64,000 nt of DNA, taken from assembly GCA_965249765.1 (NCBI GenBank), contig CBDFMR010000005.1:1240001-1304000 (forward strand), written 5' to 3'. The notes below the pieces were generated by a model that saw only the letters and a list, made by a program, of their open reading frames with translations, searched no databases and had not been told where the DNA came from. Below are positions 9,117 through 17,600 of this stretch, in pieces (within the stretch, counting starts at the first letter, position 1; each line of letters opens with the position of its first letter). The stretch is from CBDFMR01 sp965249765. Its GTDB lineage: Bacteria; Bacteroidota; Bacteroidia; Chitinophagales; Saprospiraceae. The position numbers and the translations under genes were made by a program.

Positions 9117-10109
9117 ATGATAAATTTAGAATTTAACAGCATATTTGAACTACTAGAATCTTTTCCAGACAATGATTCATGTATAAGGCAGCTAGAGGCA
9201 ATCAGGTGGGAGAATGGAGTAGTATCACCATTTGATGTTAATTCAAAGGTATATAGGTGCAAGAACGGAAGATACAAGTGTAAGAACAGTGGCAAGTATT
9301 TCAATGTAAGGACAGGAACTATGTTTGATAACACCAAGATTGGATTACAGAAGTGGTTTTTAGCAATTTATTTAATCACTAGTCACAAGAAGGGAATATC
9401 GTCAATTCAATTGAGCAAGGACATAGGCATCACGCAAAAGAGTGCATGGTTCATGTCACAGCGTATCAGGGCGTGTTTCGGGATAACGAGTGATGACAAG
9501 TTAGATAATGAGGTAGAGATAGATGAGACCTATGTAGGGGGAAAGAACAAGAACAGGCACAAGTCAAAGAGAATATCAGGTACTCAGGGAAGGAGTACAA
9601 AGGACAAGTCACCTGTATTGGGTTTACTACAAAGAGCAGAGACTGAAATAGTGGAAAGACCTCACGGGGTAATTCCCGATAGAATAGTAAAAGAAAAGAT
9701 TGTTCATAGGGGTAGTAAGCTAAAAGCAATTGCAATTAAAGACACAAAGGCGAGGACAATACTTCCAATAATAAGCAATGAGGTATCGGAGTCAGCTACG
9801 GTATATACAGATGAATGGGGAAGTTACCGAAGTTTAGACGGGACGTATGATCGAGAGTCTATTAATCACGGGTCGGGTGAATACGTAAGAGGTGCTGTCC
9901 ACACAAACACAATAGAAGGATTTTGGAGTTTATTCAAGCGTGGAATACTGGGGATATACCACCAGACATCAAAGAAGCATTTACAGAAGTATATTAACGA
10001 GTTTGAATTTAGATACAACACGAGAGAGAAAAGTGAGTGCTCAAGAATGGGAATGATGTTATCTATGTTAGAGGTTAAGACAACTTATAAATCATTGATA
10101 TCAGTATAG
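9117..10109 (+). CDS. IS1595-family (ISXO2-like) DDE transposase
   Basis: 330 residues. The N-terminal region has Cys-containing patches (YRCKNGRYKCKNSGKYF) typical of the zinc-ribbon head of IS1595 transposases. The catalytic domain shows VEIDETYVGGK (first Asp), VYTDEWGSY (second Asp) and HTNTIEGFWSLFKRG (third acidic residue Glu). The C-terminus has YINEFEFRYNTR. The frame is intact, so it may be active. ATG at 9117 lies 87 bp from the left end of the element. It should mobilise the whole 9030-11871 unit by cut-and-paste. Confidence 0.92.
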   Translation: MINLEFNSIFELLESFPDNDSCIRQLEAIRWENGVVSPFDVNSKVYRCKNGRYKCKNSGKYFNVRTGTMFDNTKIGLQKWFLAIYLITSHKKGISSIQLSKDIGITQKSAWFMSQRIRACFGITSDDKLDNEVEIDETYVGGKNKNRHKSKRISGTQGRSTKDKSPVLGLLQRAETEIVERPHGVIPDRIVKEKIVHRGSKLKAIAIKDTKARTILPIISNEVSESATVYTDEWGSYRSLDGTYDRESINHGSGEYVRGAVHTNTIEGFWSLFKRGILGIYHQTSKKHLQKYINEFEFRYNTREKSECSRMGMMLSMLEVKTTYKSLISV

Positions 10110-10116
10110 ACTAAAT

Positions 10117-10320
10117 ATGAAACCAATAAAAACAGAACAGGAATCAGCTAGGGTACAGGAGTATTTAGTATCAACGGCAATGTCTACTTTGGGCATAGAT
10201 CGCACACAGGCAACAAAAAGGATTAAAGCTCTTATGCGAAGCGATGTATTGAAAAATGGAAATCCAAATGACATTAATACTCAAAGAGCGATTGATAAAT
10301 TCATGACCACACCAATTTAA
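10117..10320 (+). CDS. Small unknown cargo protein (67 aa)
   Basis: Starts 7 bp after the transposase stop and continues its direction. Composition is charged and helical, with TQATKRIKALMRSD in the middle; no domain recognised. Its tight spacing with the transposase and the next ORF suggests one transcript. It could assist transposition or belong to the cargo. That it is a true gene is supported mainly by spacing. Confidence 0.45.
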   Translation: MKPIKTEQESARVQEYLVSTAMSTLGIDRTQATKRIKALMRSDVLKNGNPNDINTQRAIDKFMTTPI

Positions 10321-10334
10321 TTTATGGCGCACTT

Positions 10335-10724
10335 ATGACAAAGAAAGAACGAATAGAAAAGAAGATTGAATCTTACAAGCGCACCATGACCATGTATGGA
10401 AAGCTGGCAGTGGCAGAGTTATTGAAGGAATACATAGAAACGGGCAACGAGGAGGAGTGTGAGGCTATCAGACGGGCGTTACTAGAAGTTGATGGTGATT
10501 ACATCGATGGACTCAAGAAGAAGGATTACGGGTCTATTGTATCATTTTACGAGTCTTATGAGTTATTTGGTTTAGATGACAGTGGATTTTTCAGTAGTTA
10601 TAAGGAGAATCTACTCGGTTATGTAGAGAAGATCAAAGCAATAGTAGAAAGGGAGTCTATAGAGTTGACGGCATTCAACAAGGGATTAAAGAAAGCACTG
10701 GAATATAATCCTAAGAAGGATTAA
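10335..10724 (+). CDS. Unknown cargo protein (129 aa)
   Basis: Charged, mostly helical protein beginning MTKKERIEKKIESYKR, without signal or membrane segment. It begins 14 bp after the previous ORF and ends 4 bp before the HicB-like gene, so it sits in the same run. No family recognised. Its place inside the transposon makes it mobile cargo. Confidence 0.5.
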   Translation: MTKKERIEKKIESYKRTMTMYGKLAVAELLKEYIETGNEEECEAIRRALLEVDGDYIDGLKKKDYGSIVSFYESYELFGLDDSGFFSSYKENLLGYVEKIKAIVERESIELTAFNKGLKKALEYNPKKD

Positions 10725-10728
10725 ATTT

Positions 10729-11046
10729 ATGTCAACAAACAAACATGATATGATAGAGATGAACGTTCCGGTGTTTCTTTTCGAGGACAATGGGTTCATA
10801 GTGGCTTACTGCCCTATATTAAAGTTATCAACTTATGGTTCTGATAAGATAGATGCATTAGAGGCTTTCGATGATGCTGTAAATATATTGATAGAGCATG
10901 TAAAAAGTAGAGGTACTATGGAGGATTACCTTAACTCTCATGGATGGGTTCGTTCCAGTGAGAAATATAATCCTCCTTCAGTAGAGGTGGATAAGTTACC
11001 ATTGAAGGAATCTACGTTTCTAATGAGGGACGTAGCGTTATGTTAA
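10729..11046 (+). CDS. HicB-like antitoxin
   Basis: 105 residues. The N-terminal half matches the HicB partial RNase-H fold pattern: VPVFLFEDNGFIVAYCPILK, then STYGSDKIDALEAFDDAV and a helix. There is no clear C-terminal DNA-binding domain; the tail is irregular (SVEVDKLPLKES). It overlaps the HicA-like ORF by 7 bp, the coupling expected of a type II toxin-antitoxin pair, here in the antitoxin-first order. It would bind and silence the partner nuclease. The family call rests on pattern and arrangement. Confidence 0.65.
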   Translation: MSTNKHDMIEMNVPVFLFEDNGFIVAYCPILKLSTYGSDKIDALEAFDDAVNILIEHVKSRGTMEDYLNSHGWVRSSEKYNPPSVEVDKLPLKESTFLMRDVALC

Positions 11047-11309
11047 AGCCAATTAAGACATCTAGATGGAGGAAATTTTTGAAGTGCCTTGGATTGAAGC
11101 ATAGTAGAACGAGTCGGCATGAGGTTTGGAGTTCAGACGAAAGGTCTTTAATAAGACCGATAATATTTAGACCGTCTTACAAAGAGATTCCTGGTCTACA
11201 TGTTAGGTCTAATATTAAAACACTTAGATCAAGCGGATATAGTAATGACGAATTAGTTGTGTGTATAACAAAGTCGAAGTTACCAATGGGGTTGTCAGAC
11301 ATAGAGTAA
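11040..11309 (+). CDS. HicA-like mRNA interferase toxin
   Basis: 89 residues. Begins KPIKTSRWRKFLKCLGLKH, the usual start of HicA (a short basic helix), then TSRHEVW, where the His corresponds to the conserved catalytic His of the GSHH motif, then RSNIKTLRSSGYS, matching the final helix. HicA proteins cleave mRNA and are neutralised by HicB. Genes overlap (11040-11046). The protein is slightly longer than the typical 60-80 residues. The pair may stabilise the transposon in its host. Confidence 0.65.
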   Translation: MLKPIKTSRWRKFLKCLGLKHSRTSRHEVWSSDERSLIRPIIFRPSYKEIPGLHVRSNIKTLRSSGYSNDELVVCITKSKLPMGLSDIE

Positions 11310-11311
11310 AA

Positions 11312-11337
11312 AAGCCCTCCTAAAAGAAGGAGGGCAT
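11312..11337. terminator. Bidirectional terminator between HicA-like and lipoprotein genes
   Basis: Perfect stem GCCCTCCT/AGGAGGGC around a short A-rich loop, flanked by an A-tract on the left, between convergent genes ending at 11309 and 11348. Confidence 0.65.
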
Positions 11338-11347
11338 AATTTTGATA

Positions 11348-11533
11348 TTAGATACATTCGCACTCAAGTGCCTGTGGCCACCAGTCGTCTTTATCTTCAT
11401 CACAGAAGTCACCTGCTGGATTGCCTTGCTGATCGAAACAGGTGATACAGTCACAATCTTTAGAGCAAGAATAAGCGGTAAGGGTAATAAGTAAAAAAAC
11501 GAGGAGTTTTAAGAAGTTACGTAGATCGTACAT
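11348..11533 (-). CDS. Small Cys-rich lipoprotein (61 aa), transposon cargo
   Basis: Lipoprotein signal LLITLTAYSC with Cys 23, followed by SKDCDCITC and an acidic tail ending ECECI. The mature part is about 39 residues with six Cys. No family recognised. It is the only minus-strand gene of the IS1595 element and converges on the HicA-like gene through a shared hairpin. It might act on the cell surface; function unknown. Confidence 0.5.
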   Translation of the reverse strand: MYDLRNFLKLLVFLLITLTAYSCSKDCDCITCFDQQGNPAGDFCDEDKDDWWPQALECECI

Positions 11534-11580
11534 AATGTGAAGGATATTTAGTTTGGTCGAAGATATATAAAAACGATGAA

Positions 11581-11598
11581 TGTAACAAGTACGTTACA
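11581..11598. promoter_or_regulatory. Candidate operator of the XRE regulator
   Basis: Inverted repeat TGTAAC-6-GTTACA, 36 bp before the ATG at 11634 and between two divergent genes (lipoprotein and XRE). Autoregulation is inferred from position. A second inverted repeat CCAAAG-6-CTTTGG at 11611-11628 precedes the start. Confidence 0.4.
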
Positions 11599-11633
11599 GC
11601 TAAACAGGAGCCAAAGGGCAAACTTTGGTTCTT

Positions 11634-11849
11634 ATGGAAAGAGAAAAACTAAAGGAACTAGGAATGAAATTCAGATCGGCAAGATTATCGAGAGAATTGT
11701 CACAGACAGGGTTGGCGTACAAGATAAACAAGGACCATCCTTCGATTAATCGGTTGGAGCGTGGAAAGGTAAACCCCACATACTTGTACTTGCTAGAGGT
11801 GTGCGAAGGATTAGATATGACGTTGGATGAGGTATTGACTAAATTTTAG
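11634..11849 (+). CDS. XRE/Cro-type HTH regulator, transposon cargo
   Basis: 71 residues from ATG 11634 (a TTG at 11625 would add three residues). A single HTH_3 domain fills the protein: LGMKFRSARLSRELSQTGLAYKIN, then the recognition part PSINRLERGKVNPTYLYLLEVCEGL. The stop codon TAG (11847-11849) lies within the right terminal repeat of the transposon, so gene and element end were selected together. Likely represses its own promoter or other cargo. Confidence 0.75.
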   Translation: MEREKLKELGMKFRSARLSRELSQTGLAYKINKDHPSINRLERGKVNPTYLYLLEVCEGLDMTLDEVLTKF

Positions 11850-11871
11850 TGTAAAAAAGTATATAATCACC

Positions 11872-12182
11872 TAAATAAATTTTCTTTTTGGCTCCTTTTA
11901 TAAGTTGCCTGAGAAACTTGATAAACATCTGTGCATTCATACCTCCTTTATATATCATGAATCTTACTTTTCCTTGATTGGTCACACTGGATATCATATT
12001 CATCGATAATCTCTTTGCCATGCTGGTCCGTGTGGGTGTCTTCCCTTTTGGTGCATATGACCTTCCATATTGACATTCGTTTTTGACGCCTGTTTCATCT
12101 CCCCCAATGTATCTCTGCAGCTTCCTTCTCTGCTCTCGCTTGGATCGCTGGATATTCTTCTTCTAACCATTTATTCGAAGAA
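11872..12182 (-). pseudogene. IS630-family transposase, middle part
   Basis: Reverse-strand reading gives WLEEEYPAIQARAEKEAAE, then HWGDETG with the first catalytic Asp, then GMNAQMFIKFLRQLI and KKKIYL, where the IS1595 element begins. One extra base in a C-run at 12101-12105 shifts the frame just before GDETG. Upstream of SSNKW (12171-12182) the homology stops abruptly at a hairpin cluster, so the N-terminal third is missing. It continues into 8740-9029 after removal of the transposon. Confidence 0.8.
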
Positions 12183-12345
12183 AATACCTCGAGGCTTGCC
12201 TCGGGGTTGAGAGGAAAGTTTGAAAACCTAAGGTTTTCAACTAAACATCAGAGAATTTCGATTTTTGACCTTCAGGTCAAAATGAAACCAGCGAAATACC
12301 CCTATGGCTCTGCCTCGGGGATAGTTGGTTTCAAGAAATTCGTTT
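12183..12345. repeat. Four-hairpin REP-like palindromic cluster
   Basis: Successive hairpins: ACCTCGAGGC...GCCTCGGGGT (about 12185-12206), TTGAAAACC/GGTTTTCAA (about 12219-12240), TTTTGACC/GGTCAAAA (about 12262-12282) and ACCCC...GGGGAT (about 12297-12322). The first and last share the pattern AATACC(C)C...GCCTCGGGG and run in the same direction. They resemble the hairpins that border the IS200-type remnant at 12774 and 13162. Confidence 0.5.
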
Positions 12346-12773
12346 ATCATAATATCCTATTATATAGCTGCTGGGCTAATAATAACAATTAGTATGAAAA
12401 AAACTATCTGTCGCAATAATAAGAGGCAAAATATTATACACATAGTAAATAAAAGATTTACAAAAGATCAATTTAAATCGTTGTATAAAAAGGGATGTTT
12501 ATTATCAATGGTTCGGCAATTTTTTAAGGCATTTAGAATCTGAGTATCAGTCAGTTATACGTTTAGAGATTAATAAAATGCAACTTTACTCAAACTAGAG
12601 AGTTGCAATAAATTAAACTGTAATATTTTGTTATCTCATCGAATTTATAAATTGCTGATTATCAGTTGTTTATAGAATAATTTGTTTCAACAGTAAACGT
12701 ATTTGAATATTTATCCTAAATAATAGATACCGAACCATTGATTATGATTGTGATAATTAATTGAATCATAGCA
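12346..12773. other. AT-rich stretch without a recognised gene
   Basis: About 430 bp between the hairpin cluster and the IS200-type remnant. Short open frames here look random. No repeat, RNA gene or homology noticed. Confidence 0.5.
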
Positions 12774-13190
12774 TTCCCCGCACGCTTGCGTCGGGTGTCT
12801 CGTGTAGTTAGTATTTTTAGGAAAGGAAGATGAACATATTGTAAAGAGCCACAATAAGAGTTTGTTGTTATACCATATTGTATGTCCTGTACATTTTCTG
12901 ATACAGAGTGTACCGATGTATTGACCCAAGAAGGTTGTAAATACGATAAAAAGTATAACAGCAATTGAGACCTTCCGACACCATCCAGAAGTGAAAAAGA
13001 AGTTATGGGGCGGAAAGTTTTGGACAAGCGGCTATTATATAAATACGGTGAGTCAATATGGGAATGCAGAAATGCTTATGAAATATGTACAAAACCAAGG
13101 AAAAGAATACAAACAAATATATCGCAATCAACTGGACCTTTTTGGGTGAGAGGGAAGTGATACCCCGTCCGCTTGCGACGGGGTAGTTCA
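12774..13190 (+). mobile_element. Degraded IS200/IS605-like (RAYT-type) element
   Basis: A decayed Y1 transposase gene (12811-13149) sits between two related hairpins in the same orientation: CCCCGCACGCTTGCGTCGGG (12776-12795) and CCCCGTCCGCTTGCGACGGG (13163-13182). Subterminal hairpins at both ends are the hallmark of IS200/IS605 and REP-associated transposases. Exact borders are not visible. Confidence 0.6.
12811..13149 (+). pseudogene. IS200/IS605-type Y1 (TnpA/RAYT) transposase, decayed
   Basis: One frame reads EDEHIVKSHNKSLLLYHIVC (typical N-terminus), then jumps to VHFLIQSVPMY, so about 50 residues, including the first His of the HUH motif, are deleted in frame. It continues through an in-frame TGA into PKKVV...KKLWGGKFWTSGYYINTVSQ and LMKYVQNQGKEY, where the Tyr of KYVQNQ is the expected catalytic Tyr, ending QLDLFG and TGA at 13147-13149. 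There is no start codon in frame nearby. Dead. Confidence 0.75.
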
Positions 13191-13333
13191 TGTAATTATG
13201 ACAATTATTAAAATCATTTAGAATATTATTATTAATTAAGACAGGATGTATGAATTATAACGAAAACCAAGTTTTTTGAAGAAATCCCGTCGTTAGTCGA
13301 ATGGAAAGATTAATTTATCGAAACAAAGCCAAT

Positions 13334-14152
13334 ATGAATTCGGAATTTTATCGTAAAGAACCTTCTGATATACTCGCACCATATATAGAATATCTATGGT
13401 ACCTTAATCACCCACTGTTGAACAATGAGTTGGTCAAAGATAGATTTGTACCTAATGGAAAATTTGAATTTATAATAGACTTAAAAGAATCAGCAAGGCA
13501 TAAATTGAGCGCAGAAGATTGGACTCAAAGGCCAAAATCCTTTGTAGTTGGGCTTTTAGAGAAGAGTATCCTAGTTAAGCCAAATGACAAAATTGAGGCC
13601 ATAGGTGCGGTGTTTAAACACGGAAAAGGACGGTATTTTATAAATATGCCAATGCAGTATGTGTCTAAGATGAATGTTATACCTTTGACATACCTGTATG
13701 GGAGAAAGGCGGATGATCTCGAGAATAGGGTCTTGAATGAAGACGGTGAATTGAATAAATTGGAAGTGCTTGAAAGGTTTCTTGAAGATAATCTCAATAG
13801 AGAATATGAAGGAATCGCGTTTGTTGATTATGCTATTAAGAGCATATTAGATAATAAGGGAGATGTAAATATATCAGATATAGCTAAAACAATTAATTGC
13901 AGTGAACGACACTTATCAAGAAAATTTAATGAGACGGTAGGGTTTAGTCCGAAGAAATTTTCTAAAATTATTAAAATAAATCACGTTGTTAAAGATCTTA
14001 ATAATAGAGATATGTCACTTATGGACATAGCGGTATCACATGGTTATTTTGATCAACCACATTTTAATCGAGTATTTAAAGAAATTGTTGGAGTTACGCC
14101 CACACAATATTTAAAAGAGGCAAATGAATTTAGGGATTATTTTAATGATTAA
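13334..14152 (+). CDS. AraC-family transcriptional regulator
   Basis: 272 residues from ATG 13334 (an upstream ATG at 13301 would add 11). The N-terminal half is the sensor region common in Bacteroidota (YLWYLNHPL, RFVPNGKFEFIIDL). The C-terminal half carries both HTH motifs of AraC: VNISDIAKTINCSERHLSRKF and SLMDIAVSHGYFDQPHFNRVFK, then GVTPTQY. Its target is not evident; the nearest downstream gene is the 1379-residue secreted protein, about 490 bp away. Confidence 0.88.
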   Translation: MNSEFYRKEPSDILAPYIEYLWYLNHPLLNNELVKDRFVPNGKFEFIIDLKESARHKLSAEDWTQRPKSFVVGLLEKSILVKPNDKIEAIGAVFKHGKGRYFINMPMQYVSKMNVIPLTYLYGRKADDLENRVLNEDGELNKLEVLERFLEDNLNREYEGIAFVDYAIKSILDNKGDVNISDIAKTINCSERHLSRKFNETVGFSPKKFSKIIKINHVVKDLNNRDMSLMDIAVSHGYFDQPHFNRVFKEIVGVTPTQYLKEANEFRDYFND

Positions 14153-14645
14153 ATAAAAAACAGCTTTTGAGATATGAATATGATTTACCTAAGAGAGAAT
14201 AAGTAAGGACGTAAATTTTAATTGCTTTGTTACTATTCTGTTTAGGTAGAAGTATTTATCTTGTTTTATAATAGATAAAATGTTGTCTGTGTTCCATTCC
14301 TTTATAATACCGTACTGTTGAACTGTAGGATGGGTTATTTGTAACACATAAATGTATAAGACATATATGTGTAGGCTAGAGGTCCATGTAGAAGGATGTA
14401 GTATTTAGATATTCCTAAAATTTCAAGATACATGACATGGTGTCCCTATCCTTAGTTACATGGAAATAAATTATATATCAAAAAGATCAATTAGAATTTG
14501 GATTAAAATAGAAGACGTATCATCTTTGCGTCAGACGAATTTTTATTATTACCCCCCTGTTTTCGTCATTCTCCTTATTTAGATCGAACGGTTCCGATAT
14601 AATTTCGGAACAACTCAATTTTTTTTAACCAAAAAACTTAGATCA
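14153..14645. other. Intergenic leader of the giant T9SS gene
   Basis: 493 bp without a gene. It holds a possible Bacteroidota promoter (14497-14528) and a perfect 7-bp stem hairpin GTTCCGA/TCGGAAC at 14591-14611, 35 bp before the start codon, which would be in the 5' UTR. Confidence 0.45.
14497..14528 (+). promoter_or_regulatory. Possible sigma-ABfr-type promoter
   Basis: TTTG at 14497-14500, a 20-bp spacer, then CATCTTTG at 14521-14528, one base off the Bacteroidota -7 consensus TAnnTTTG. It precedes the 1379-residue gene by about 120 bp. Confidence 0.35.
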
Positions 14646-17600
14646 ATGTGTAAGACACTATTACGCAGAGCTAAGGTCTGTCGTGTATTGTATACACCAG
14701 GGCTTTTACGTTCGATTTTCGCAATTGCTTTCGCGCTATCAAGTTTAGGTTTATCTGCCCAGCAGCTGGCTTGTAATGACAATGTTCAAGTGTCATTGGA
14801 CTACAACTGTGAAGCTCAGATAACACCTGGAATGATACTTGAAGGCGAGGATCCTAATTTGGATCCAGCTGATTACCTTGTTGAAATAGAAGGAGTGATC
14901 GGCGACGTGGTGACTATTCCGGGCACCTATACTGTCAGTGTAACCTATTTACCCTCAGGCAATAACTGCTGGGGTACAATGCTGGTACAAGATAAGCTGC
15001 CTCCACAGGTAGACTGTCTATGTCCAGTAGGAAATACTGATCCGGAATGTGATTTTTTATGTACTGACCTACCGGGAATTCTTGATGGTAGTATTATTGT
15101 TCCTACTCCTACGGTTGATGAGAATTGCTCTCCGTATACGACGTACATGGATGACGTGGTAGAGGACGGCCAGGAGTGTGGATCACAAATTTTATTCCGT
15201 ACTTGGATATTTACGGATGCATCAGGAAATGCTTCTATCCCGTGTGTACAGGAGTTTAGATTAGCACCTGTTGACTTAGGCGAAGTAGTACCACCTGTTA
15301 GTCCTATAATTTTGCCATGTGGGTCTGGGGCAGAGCCTGAGGACATCTATGCTCATTTCTGGCCGACAGTAGGCTCACAAGTAGCATATACTTATGCCTA
15401 TCCTACAGTAGATGGCATGCCAGTTTATGGTGCTGTTTGTAATCTTGCAGTTGCAAAAACTGATACTGAGATTCCTGCTTGTGGACCAGATTGTCCAGAA
15501 TCGTTTAAAGTTATACGTAACTGGATAGTAGTGGACTGGTGCGAGGGAACCACGAGATCATTTGGTCAAATTATCAAGGTTATTGATGAGGAAGATCCGA
15601 CCATAGAGGTTGATGATCTTACCGTCGGTACTGATCCATGGACTTGTACGGCAAGCTTTGTCTTACCATACCCTAACATTCTTCATGATAATTGTTCTAG
15701 CTACGTGGGATATGATGTTACCGGGCCTACAGGGGTAAATATTACGTATAATCCTGGAACAGGATTGTACTCAGTGTTTAATGCACCTAAGGGTATTCAC
15801 AACTTCGTCTATACTGCGTATGACTGTTGTGGCAATACGGATGAAGATATTAGTGTCGTAAGTGTACTAGATCTTTCTCCACCTATAGCCATTGCTAAGC
15901 AGAATATTGTGATCACACTCACCAATGGATCAACTCAAGGTGAAGGTCAGGCCAAGATGTTTCCTGTTTCGGTTGACAATGGTTCTCATGACGGGTGTAC
16001 GGATATTCACTTAGAAATAAGAAGGGCCGACAATGCGCCTCATTGTGGCAATCTTGGAATCAATAATCGCAACAACAACAGAACTTATAATAATGACGGT
16101 CACCCTCAGGATCATAACCGAGACACTGATGATGGTGTCTTTGTCAAGTTTTGCTGTGAGGATGTCTATGGATCAGCAGGAGTGGACGAGGACGGTGATG
16201 GAATCAATGACTATGGCATACATCAGGTATGGCTCAGAGTATGGGATGATGCCAATATGAGTGGTGTCTATGGTGATGTCATAAATGGTCATGCGGACAA
16301 CTATAATGAGGTATGGGCTGATGTAAGAGTCGAAGACAAACTCACACCTATCATCGTATGTCCTCCTGATGTAACGATCAATTGTAACGATGATCCTGAT
16401 AATCTTGAAGATACCGGTGAAGCTTTTGCTTTTGGTGCTTGTGGAGATCGTCCAGTCAAATACAATGACACAGACTTTACAGATGCATGTGGAGTCGGAA
16501 GAATTGCGAGAAGATGGTATATCGAGGACTATCCCTCAGCGCAATGCCTACAGCAGATTGAAGTCGTTAGGCTCAATCCATTTGATGGTGACATCATTTG
16601 GCCTAGAGATGTGACGTTGGATTGTACCGCTAACTGGACAGGTGAGCCTACATGGAACGTATCGCCGGATCAATGTGCTTTGATAGGCTACAGCCTTAAG
16701 AGTGACACATTTAGATTTGAAGATGGCGCATGTTACAAGATCCTGAATCATTGGACGGTCATTGACTGGTGTCAGTGGGATTCTGATGATCCATACGATG
16801 ACGGATATTGGACCGATCTGCAGATTGTCAAGATCATAGACAATATCAGTCCTGTGATCGTTGATTGCGACCCAATGATGTTTGGTGTCGATGATCATGG
16901 CGATGCCGATGGTGATGGCAACTACTGCGAGAGCAAGGCTGTCATGCTTACAAATAGTGCTACAGATAATGGAGATTGTGCCAGCAAATGGCTCAAGTGG
17001 ATTGTAGATGTCGACCTATGGGGTGACGGTATAATCGATTATACATTCTCCAGCTTTTTACACCCCAATAATCCATACTACGTAGCTCCAACCGGATCTA
17101 ATATACCTGTGAAGGTGACGATCCCTGAGGACATTGACGGTAGTATGATAAATCACAAGATTCAGTGGAGAGTCTCAGACGGTTGCGGAAACTATACGAG
17201 CTGCTCTACTACATTTATGGTCACGGATAAGAAATCCCCCACTCCTTACTGTGTAAGTCTCAGTACTGCTCTTATGGAAAATGGAGAAGTAGCTTTGTGG
17301 GCATGTGATTTTGATTTGGGTAGTTATGACAACTGCACCACTCAAGAGAACCTGCAATTCACATTTACTGATACTCACCCCAATTCTGATCCGAATTATG
17401 TGCCATCGCTTAAGTGTTCTTCTAGAATTTTTGATTGTGATAATCTTGATGCTGCCATAGGTGGCGTGATCCCAGTAGATGTCTACGTGTGGGATGAGAA
17501 AGATAACAGGGACTATTGTACTGTTGCATTGACCTTAATTGATAACCAGGGAGGATGCGGAGATGCCATGTCAGGAAGAGTAGCCGGTAATATTTCCACA

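Larger units (their letters stand above)
9030..11871. mobile_element. IS1595-family transposon with cargo genes (2842 bp)
   Basis: Imperfect 29-bp terminal inverted repeats: left 9030-9058 and right 11843-11871, 23 of 29 positions matching, both beginning GG and sharing ATTATATAC at positions 5-13. It is bordered by a perfect 8-bp duplication TAAATAAA (9022-9029 and 11872-11879), the length expected for IS1595 elements. Removing element plus one repeat rejoins the IS630 transposase reading across IYL-IVDNLR. The interior holds the transposase (9117-10109) and six further ORFs: two unknown proteins, HicB- and HicA-like proteins, a small lipoprotein and an XRE regulator whose stop codon lies inside the right repeat. 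IS1595 members with passenger genes are known, but this cargo set is not one I recognise. Confidence 0.9.

Noticed and set aside
12207..12543. Short plus-strand ORFs of 61 and 72 codons
   Set aside because: They run through palindromic non-coding sequence, have no homology pattern and no gene-like composition.
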